This document shows, in pieces, positions 58,312-64,000 of a stretch of DNA of 64,000 nucleotides. Every line of letters starts with the position of its first letter. The first letter of the stretch is position 1. The position numbers and the translations under genes were made by a program. The DNA comes from Pseudomonas fluorescens Q2-87 (GTDB lineage: Bacteria; Pseudomonadota; Gammaproteobacteria; Pseudomonadales; Pseudomonadaceae): contig NZ_CM001558.1 of the NCBI RefSeq assembly GCF_000281895.1, positions 4,282,556 to 4,346,555 on the forward strand, in the 5' to 3' direction. The notes below the pieces were generated by a model. That model saw only the letters and a program-made list of their open reading frames with translations. It was not told the DNA's origin and did no database searches.

Positions 58312-58512
58312 ATGCCTGGTACGCGCGCGCAGGACACAGACGCACCCAAGACAATTTTTCGCAGTGATCGGATTTGCCGGATAAATGGCGAATTTTATTT
58401 CAGTACGCGCGAAGGCACGCAGGAAGGACCGTACGACAGTCGTGAGACTGCCGAACGGGAAGTCGCGGCTTATATTCAACGGATGATGCAACTGAACAAA
58501 GTGGCCAGCTGA
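58312..58512 (+). CDS. Small DUF6316-like protein
   Basis: This 66-residue protein has FYFSTREGTQEGPYDSR and a C-terminal helix (EREVAAYIQRMM). It matches my memory of the short DUF6316 family of Pseudomonas. The function is unknown. It stands alone between the EamA gene and the thiolase. Confidence 0.75.
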   Translation: MPGTRAQDTDAPKTIFRSDRICRINGEFYFSTREGTQEGPYDSRETAEREVAAYIQRMMQLNKVAS

Positions 58513-58523
58513 CTCAAAAGGCC

Positions 58524-58555
58524 GTGTGGCAAAGGAGCTTGCTCCTTTGCCACAC
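58524..58555. terminator. 15-bp perfect inverted repeat, likely bidirectional terminator
   Basis: The arms 58524-58538 and 58541-58555 match perfectly around 2 bases. It lies between two convergent genes. It lacks a long T-run, so it could also be a worn REP-type element. Confidence 0.6.
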
Positions 58556-58575
58556 AAAGCCCTGCACGCCTGCGG

Positions 58576-59760
58576 TTATCGAACCGCCTCGAACAACCCC
58601 GTCGCTCCCATCCCGCCACCCACGCACATCGTCACGATGCCGTAGCGCAGGTTGCGCCGTTGCAGCTCGCGCACCAGATGGCCCACTTGCCGTGAGCCGG
58701 TCATGCCGAAGGGATGGCCGATGGAGATCGAGCCCCCGTTGACGTTGTATTTCTCGTTATCGATTTCCAACCGGTTGCGGCTGTACAGGCACTGGGACGC
58801 GAAAGCCTCGTTGAGTTCCCACAAGTCGATGTCGGCGATCTGCAAGCCCTTGGCCTTGAGCAGCTTCGGCACCGAAAATACCGGACCGATGCCCATCTCG
58901 TCCGGTTCGCAACCGGCCACGGTAAAACCGCGAAAAAACGCCTTGGGCTTGAGCCCCAGGGCCAAGGCTTTCTCCAGACTCATCACCAAGGTCATCGACG
59001 CCCCGTCGGACAACTGCGACGAGTTGCCTGCTGTCACCGAACCGTCTTCGGCGAACACGGGCTTGAGTCCGGCCAGGCTTTCGTAAGTGGTGTCGGGGCG
59101 ATTGCAGTCGTCGCGGTCAACCAGGCCATCGAGGATCTGCACCGCACCGGTGTTCTTGTCCTCGACCCGGTACTTGACCGCCATCGGGATGATTTCATCG
59201 TCGAACAACCCGGCCGCCTGAGCCTGGGCGGTTCGTTGCTGGCTCTGCAAGGCGTAGCGGTCCTGTTCTTCACGGCTGACCTGATAACGACGGGCAACGA
59301 TCTCGGCCGTCTGGCCCATGGGAAAGTAGATCCCGGGCACCTGCTCCTTGAGCAGTGGGTTGATCAGGTTATCGGTGTTGACGCTTTTCATCGTCAGGCT
59401 GATGGATTCCACCCCACCGGCGACGATGATGTCGCTGCAACCGGAGGCGATCTGGTTGGCGGCGATGGCAATGGCTTGCAGGCCCGAGGAACAGAAACGG
59501 TTGAGGGTCATGCCGGCGGTACCGGTCCCCAGTTGCGAGAGCACCGCCACGTTGCGGCCGATGTTGTAGCCCTGGGCGCCCTCGTTGGACCCGGCGCCGA
59601 CGATGCAATCCTCGACGCTGGCCGGGTTGATGTCGTTGCGTGCCAACAGAGCGTTGACGCAGTGCGCCGCCATGTCGTCCGGGCGGGTCATGTTGAACTT
59701 GCCGCGAAAAGATTTCGCCAGGCCGGTCCGTACGCTGTCGACGATCACCACTTCACGCAT
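58576..59760 (-). CDS. Acetyl-CoA C-acyltransferase (thiolase)
   Basis: This 394-residue thiolase has the acyl-binding Cys in NRFCSSGLQA, the His in GHPFGMTGSR and the second Cys in CVGGGMGAT. It acts in fatty-acid or short-chain ketoacyl-CoA breakdown or synthesis. No partner hydratase/dehydrogenase gene is adjacent, so the chain length preferred is unclear. Confidence 0.93.
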   Translation of the reverse strand: MREVVIVDSVRTGLAKSFRGKFNMTRPDDMAAHCVNALLARNDINPASVEDCIVGAGSNEGAQGYNIGRNVAVLSQLGTGTAGMTLNRFCSSGLQAIAIAANQIASGCSDIIVAGGVESISLTMKSVNTDNLINPLLKEQVPGIYFPMGQTAEIVARRYQVSREEQDRYALQSQQRTAQAQAAGLFDDEIIPMAVKYRVEDKNTGAVQILDGLVDRDDCNRPDTTYESLAGLKPVFAEDGSVTAGNSSQLSDGASMTLVMSLEKALALGLKPKAFFRGFTVAGCEPDEMGIGPVFSVPKLLKAKGLQIADIDLWELNEAFASQCLYSRNRLEIDNEKYNVNGGSISIGHPFGMTGSRQVGHLVRELQRRNLRYGIVTMCVGGGMGATGLFEAVR

Positions 59761-59859
59761 GGCTGCACCTCATTGTTATGGTCGGTTAGTGGGCCCAGCA
59801 TAGGTCCACCGTATAACCGACCGCGACAATCATTCACCCCGCGTATGCGCCCTCATTGG

Positions 59860-61383
59860 CTACTTCCTGCTTTTTTTCGCCTGGCGAGCCTGTTTCCCCG
59901 AGCGCTCGAACGCGTCCTCCAGCGCCTGGTTTAGCGTGCGCAACACTTTGACCCGCGCCCAGCGCTTGTCGTTGGCTTCCACCAATGTCCAAGGGGAAAT
60001 CTCGGTGCTGGTGCGATCGACCATGTCGCACACGGCCGCCCGGTAAGCGTTCCACTTGTCCCGGTTGCGCCAGTCGTCCTCGGTGATCTTGAAGCGTTTG
60101 AAGGGGATTTCCTCACGCTCCTGGAAGCGCTCCAGCTGGGTTTCCTTGTCAATGGCCAGCCAGAACTTGACCACCACCACGCCGGCATCGGCGATCTGTT
60201 CTTCGAAATCGTTGATCTCGCCATAGGCCCGTAGCCAGTCGGCCCGGCTGCAGAACCCTTCGACCCGTTCCACCAGCACCCGGCCATACCAGGAACGGTC
60301 GAACATGGTGAACTTGCCCCGCGCCGGGATGTGCCGCCAGAACCGCCACATGTACGGGTGGGCGCGCTCTTCCTCCGTGGGCGCGGCGATCGGCACGATG
60401 CTGTATTGGCGCGGATCGAGGGCCGCCGCCACCCGACGAATCGCCCCGCCCTTGCCGGCCGCATCGTTACCTTCGAACACGGCCACCAGGGCATGGCGGC
60501 GCATGCGTTTGTCGCGCAGCAAGCCGGCGAACCGTGCCTGCTCGGTAATCAATTGCTCCTCGTAATCGTCCTTGTCCAGGCGCAGGGTCATGTCCAGGCT
60601 GTCGAGCAGGGTGACTTGATCCTCCAGGGCCGGCAGCGGCATCACGCTGGCCTTTTCCGGCTTCGCCTTAGGTCGGTCGAGGGCTTGGCGCAAGCCTTCG
60701 AGCAGGACCCGCCCGACCGTGAGGCTGCGATAATAGGTGTCCACGCCTTCGACGACGTGCCATGGCGCGTATTCGCGACTGGTGCGGCGCAGGACCCGTT
60801 CGCCGTATTTGACGAACTTGTCGTAGGTCTGGGACTGCTGCCAGTCCAGCGGGCTGATGCGCCAGCTGTGCAGCGGATCATCCTTGAGCCCCTTGAGCCG
60901 AGCCTTCATCTGTTTCTTGGACAGGTGGAACCAGAACTTGAAGATCAGTGCGCCTTCGTCACAGAGCATCTTTTCCAGGCGTTCGGCGGCGTTGATCGCC
61001 TGGTCCAGCCGGGGATCCTTGAACTCGCCATGGACGCGTCCTTGCAGCATCTGGCTGTACCAGTTGCCGAAGAAAATCCCCATGCGCCCCTTGGCTGGCA
61101 GCATCCGCCAATAACGCCAGGCCGGCGGCCGCGCCAGTTCTTCGTCGGTCTGCTGGTCGAATGTACGCACTTCGATCAGCCGCGGGTCCATCCACTCGTT
61201 GAGCAGCTTCACCGTCTCGCCCTTGCCCGCGCCCTCGATGCCGTTGATCAGTACGATGACCGGAAACCGGCCTTGTTGCTGCAATTCGAATTGAGCTTCG
61301 AGCAGCGCTTCACGCAAGGCCGGCACTTCGGCCTCAAAGGTTTCTTTATCGATGACGTGACCGATTTCAGCGGATTCGAACAT
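59860..61383 (-). CDS. pap: Polyphosphate:AMP phosphotransferase (PPK2 class II)
   Basis: This 507-residue enzyme makes ADP from AMP with polyphosphate. It is a double PPK2 protein, with one P-loop in each half: GIEGAGKGE near 43-51 and GNDAAGKGG in the second half, where the Lid and Arg-rich motifs (FDRSWYGRV) also sit. I chose ATG 61383 because AAGGAG precedes it at a good distance. A methionine at 61410 is open. Confidence 0.95.
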   Translation of the reverse strand: MFESAEIGHVIDKETFEAEVPALREALLEAQFELQQQGRFPVIVLINGIEGAGKGETVKLLNEWMDPRLIEVRTFDQQTDEELARPPAWRYWRMLPAKGRMGIFFGNWYSQMLQGRVHGEFKDPRLDQAINAAERLEKMLCDEGALIFKFWFHLSKKQMKARLKGLKDDPLHSWRISPLDWQQSQTYDKFVKYGERVLRRTSREYAPWHVVEGVDTYYRSLTVGRVLLEGLRQALDRPKAKPEKASVMPLPALEDQVTLLDSLDMTLRLDKDDYEEQLITEQARFAGLLRDKRMRRHALVAVFEGNDAAGKGGAIRRVAAALDPRQYSIVPIAAPTEEERAHPYMWRFWRHIPARGKFTMFDRSWYGRVLVERVEGFCSRADWLRAYGEINDFEEQIADAGVVVVKFWLAIDKETQLERFQEREEIPFKRFKITEDDWRNRDKWNAYRAAVCDMVDRTSTEISPWTLVEANDKRWARVKVLRTLNQALEDAFERSGKQARQAKKSRK

Positions 61384-61533
61384 GAACAGCTCCTTCCGGG
61401 GATGGGGCAAGACTAGCGGATTGGATGCGGTGGGGTGCAGCAGATTCCACCCAGATGCGCGGTCTGTTGCGATGGGTCAAGCAAGCCGGTAGCGATCGGC
61501 TAGAATGGCCTCCCCGTTTTCACCGAGCCCGCC

Positions 61534-63522
61534 ATGACGCCCATCCAGCACCACGCCCAACTCGACTGGGACGACCAGGGGCGCCCGCGCTCGCGGGTGT
61601 TCGACGACGTGTATTTTTCCGACCAGTCGGGCCTGGATGAAACCCGCTACGTGTTCCTTGAGCAGAACAACCTGGCCGAGCGCTTTGCCGCGTTGCCCCA
61701 GGACGGAAGACTGGTGATCGGCGAAACCGGGTTCGGCACCGGCCTGAACTTCCTCTGCGCCTGGCAGTTGTTCGAACAATGCGCGCCGACCGGGGCGCGG
61801 TTGCATTTTGTCAGCGTCGAGAAGTTTCCCTTGAGCCCGCAGGACTTGCGCCGGGCCTTGGCTTTGTGGCCGCAGCTGGCACGCCAGGCTGATCAGTTGC
61901 TCGCGCAATATGTCGCGATCCACCAGGGTTTCCAGCGCCTGACGCTGGCGGATGGACGGGTGACGCTGACCTTGCTGATCGGCGATGCCCTCGAACAGTT
62001 GCCGCAACTGGATGGGCAAATCGACGCCTGGTTCCTGGACGGTTTCGCGCCGGCGAGAAACCCAGACATGTGGACCGCCGAGCTGTTCGCCGAACTGGCC
62101 CGGCTGGCGGCCCCCGGCGCCACGCTCAGCACCTTCACCAGTACCGGTTGGGTACGACGGTTGTTGAACGCGGCGGGCTTCAAGATGAAGCGCACGCCGG
62201 GCATTGGCCATAAATGGGAAATCCTGCGTGGGGTGTTTCTCGGTTGGCCGGAGCAGGCACCGCTGCCCACCCCGGCGAAGCCCTGGTACGCCCGCCCCGC
62301 TCCGCTCACAGGCGAGCGTCGGGCCCTGGTGATCGGCGGCGGCCTCGCCGGTTGCGCCAGCGCTGCCAGCCTCGCGGCCCGTGGCTGGCAGGTAACCCTG
62401 CTGGAGCGTCACGCCGGGCTGGCCGAAGAGGCTTCCGGCAACCCGCAAGGCGTGCTGTACCTCAAGCTGTCGGCCCATGGCACGGCGTTGTCACAGATGA
62501 TCCTCAGCGGCTTCGGCTACACGCGGCGCGTGCTGGAGCAACTGCAACGCGGCGTGGACTGGGATGGGTGTGGGGTTTTGCAGCTGGCTTTCAACAGCAA
62601 GGAAGCCGAGCGCCAGGCGCAACTGGCCGAAGCGTTCCCACAGGATTTGCTCCACAGCCTGGATCAGGCGCAGGCCCAAGCGCGGTCTGGCATCGGCCTG
62701 GCTTGTGGCGGCTTGTTCTACCCCGAAGGCGGCTGGGTGCATCCGCCGGCGCTGTGCCGCTGGCAGGCCGCAGGCGCGACAATCGACGTGCAGCCTCACC
62801 ATGAAGTGCTGGAGTTGCGCCGCGTGGAAGACCAGTGGCAGGCCTGGGACGGCGAACACTGCCTGGCCAGCGCCCCCGTGGTAATCCTCGCCAGCGCCGC
62901 CGAGATCAAGCGTTTCGAACCGGCCGCCGAGCTGCCCCTCAAGCGCATTCGCGGGCAAATCACCCGGTTGCCGCAAACCGCCCGCAGCCAGGACTTGGCC
63001 ACAGTGGTCTGCGCCGAAGGCTACGTGGCCCCGCCGCGCTTGGGCGAACACACCCTGGGCGCCAGCTTCGACTTCAAGAGCGACGACCTGACCCCCACCG
63101 CCGCCGAGCACGCCGGCAACCTGCTGATGCTCGAAGAAATTTCCCTGGACCTGGCGGACCGCCTCAACGCCAGCGCCCTGGAGGCCGAACACCTTGAAGG
63201 GCGCGCGGCGTTCCGTTGCACCAGCCCGGATTACCTGCCGATTGTCGGCCCGTTAGCGCACAGCCCGGCCTTCACCGAAGCGTATTCGGCCCTGGCCAAG
63301 GACGCCCGCCAGGTGCCGGATATCCCCTGCCCTTGGCTCGATGGCCTGTATATCAACAGCGGCCACGGTTCCCGAGGCCTGATCACCGCGCCGCTGTCGG
63401 GCGAACTGATCGCCGCGTGGCTGGACAACGAACCCCTGCCGCTGCCACGAAGCGTGGCCGAGGCCTGCCATCCGAACCGGTTTGCACTGCGGGCGCTGGT
63501 TCGAGGCAAGGCCAAGGACTAA
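61534..63522 (+). CDS. mnmC: tRNA 5-methylaminomethyl-2-thiouridine biosynthesis bifunctional protein
   Basis: This 662-residue fused enzyme finishes the mnm5s2U modification at tRNA position 34. The N-terminal methyltransferase (about 1-240) has GETGFGTGLNFL. The C-terminal FAD oxidoreductase (about 265-650) has IGGGLAGCASAASLAARGW and the GHGSRGL segment near the end. A TAGAAT hexamer at 61501-61506 could be its -10 box. Confidence 0.96.
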   Translation: MTPIQHHAQLDWDDQGRPRSRVFDDVYFSDQSGLDETRYVFLEQNNLAERFAALPQDGRLVIGETGFGTGLNFLCAWQLFEQCAPTGARLHFVSVEKFPLSPQDLRRALALWPQLARQADQLLAQYVAIHQGFQRLTLADGRVTLTLLIGDALEQLPQLDGQIDAWFLDGFAPARNPDMWTAELFAELARLAAPGATLSTFTSTGWVRRLLNAAGFKMKRTPGIGHKWEILRGVFLGWPEQAPLPTPAKPWYARPAPLTGERRALVIGGGLAGCASAASLAARGWQVTLLERHAGLAEEASGNPQGVLYLKLSAHGTALSQMILSGFGYTRRVLEQLQRGVDWDGCGVLQLAFNSKEAERQAQLAEAFPQDLLHSLDQAQAQARSGIGLACGGLFYPEGGWVHPPALCRWQAAGATIDVQPHHEVLELRRVEDQWQAWDGEHCLASAPVVILASAAEIKRFEPAAELPLKRIRGQITRLPQTARSQDLATVVCAEGYVAPPRLGEHTLGASFDFKSDDLTPTAAEHAGNLLMLEEISLDLADRLNASALEAEHLEGRAAFRCTSPDYLPIVGPLAHSPAFTEAYSALAKDARQVPDIPCPWLDGLYINSGHGSRGLITAPLSGELIAAWLDNEPLPLPRSVAEACHPNRFALRALVRGKAKD

Positions 63523-63537
63523 CGCCTACCGAATGAC

Positions 63538-63630
63538 CTGTGGGAGCGGGCTTGCTCGCGAAGGCGGTGTGTCAGTTACTCAAACGTCACAGGTACGCCG
63601 CCTTCGCGAGCAAGCTCGCTCCCACAAGGG
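63538..63630. repeat. REPIN (inverted REP pair)
   Basis: Two REP copies (63538-63566 and 63600-63630) face each other with a short spacer, 16 bases past the mnmC stop. The right arm has GCTCGCTCCC for GCCCGCTCCC. Confidence 0.9.
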
Positions 63631-63776
63631 TTGCGGGACATTCACCAGACCCCGCCCGTCGGCTTATAACGCATCGATATAAAACTCACAGCTATCCCCT
63701 CGGTCAGTTTCAGAGTACCCGCCATTTCGGCGCGCGTTGCTTGACCCCTCCCCAACGGAAAAACCGGTAAGGACTT

Positions 63777-64000
63777 ATGTGCGGATTAGCTGGAGAGTTA
63801 CGTTTCGATCAACAACCTGCGGACCTTGCGGCCGTAGAGCGAATCACCCATCACCTGGCCCCTCGCGGCCCCGACGCATGGGGTTTCCATAGCCAGGGGC
63901 CGATTGCCCTTGGCCACCGTCGTCTGAAAATCATGGACCTGTCCGACGGCTCGGCCCAGCCCATGATCGACAATCAACTGGGCTTGTCCCTGGCCTTCAA
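63777..64000 (+). CDS. N-acetylglutaminylglutamine amidotransferase, N-terminal part
   Basis: About 74 residues are visible before the window ends. The ATG at 63777 is followed directly by Cys2, the nucleophile of class II glutamine amidotransferases, then GLAGELRF, HHLAPRGPDAWG and HRRLKIMDLS. This is the start of the AsnB-like enzyme that amidates N-acetylglutaminylglutamine, an osmoprotectant of Pseudomonas and some other bacteria. The exact match to this branch rather than asparagine synthetase is from my memory of the family. GGTAAGGA lies just before the ATG. Confidence 0.85.
   Translation, partial: MCGLAGELRFDQQPADLAAVERITHHLAPRGPDAWGFHSQGPIALGHRRLKIMDLSDGSAQPMIDNQLGLSLAF

Overview
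The window is a stretch of chromosome from a Pseudomonas of the fluorescens lineage. The main indications are the fused tyrA-aroA gene, a mupP-type phosphatase between ubiG and yciK, WbpL/WbpM-type O-antigen genes next to wzz-ihfB-rpsA, and many REP/REPIN repeats of the GTGGGAGCGGGCTTGCTCGC type. Gene order from wzz to yciK matches what I remember of the P. aeruginosa PA3160-PA3173 region. I saw no tRNA, rRNA, CRISPR array, insertion sequence or prophage gene.

Positions 1-6670 hold an accessory sugar-modification locus. It has a membrane glycosyltransferase of GT-C type cut by the left edge and reading leftwards. Divergent from it are a GT2 polyprenyl-phosphate sugar transferase, an LpxD-like acyltransferase, an unrecognised 209-residue protein, a dedicated acyl carrier protein, a flippase-like membrane protein, an internally deleted methyltransferase pseudogene and a WecE-type sugar aminotransferase. 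Together they suggest synthesis, N-acylation, lipid-linked export and transfer of a 4-amino-4,6-dideoxy sugar.

Positions 6781-23621 (all minus strand, read right to left) hold the O-antigen cluster: wzz, wzx, wzy, a GT4 glycosyltransferase, wbjB-wbjC-wbjD (UDP-L-FucNAc synthesis), wbuB (L-FucNAc transferase type), wbpV-like, wbpL, two tandem wbpM paralogues and a comEA-like gene. wzy and wbuB are each broken by one missing T in a T-run. The wzx-wbjC part looks more AT-rich than the housekeeping DNA.

Positions 23795-42521 are a conserved core: lapA-like, ihfB, a small lipoprotein, rpsA, cmk, tyrA-aroA, hisC, pheA, serC, gyrA and mtnA on the minus strand, with overlapping genes in the amino-acid operon. 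Then come mtaD, ubiG, mupP, yciK and a diguanylate cyclase on the plus strand.

Positions 42707-64000 mix core and accessory genes: a TenA-like protein, an RbdA-like GGDEF/EAL protein, a 1568-residue putative toxin with a C-terminal deaminase-like domain (46314-51020), an ABC exporter, a DsbA/FrnE-type protein, trhO, bolA, a DUF2059 protein, fumC, a DMT transporter, a DUF6316-like protein, a thiolase, polyphosphate:AMP phosphotransferase, mnmC, and the start of an N-acetylglutaminylglutamine amidotransferase cut by the right edge. The two most interesting items are the amino-sugar locus with its own carrier protein and the orphan deaminase toxin.
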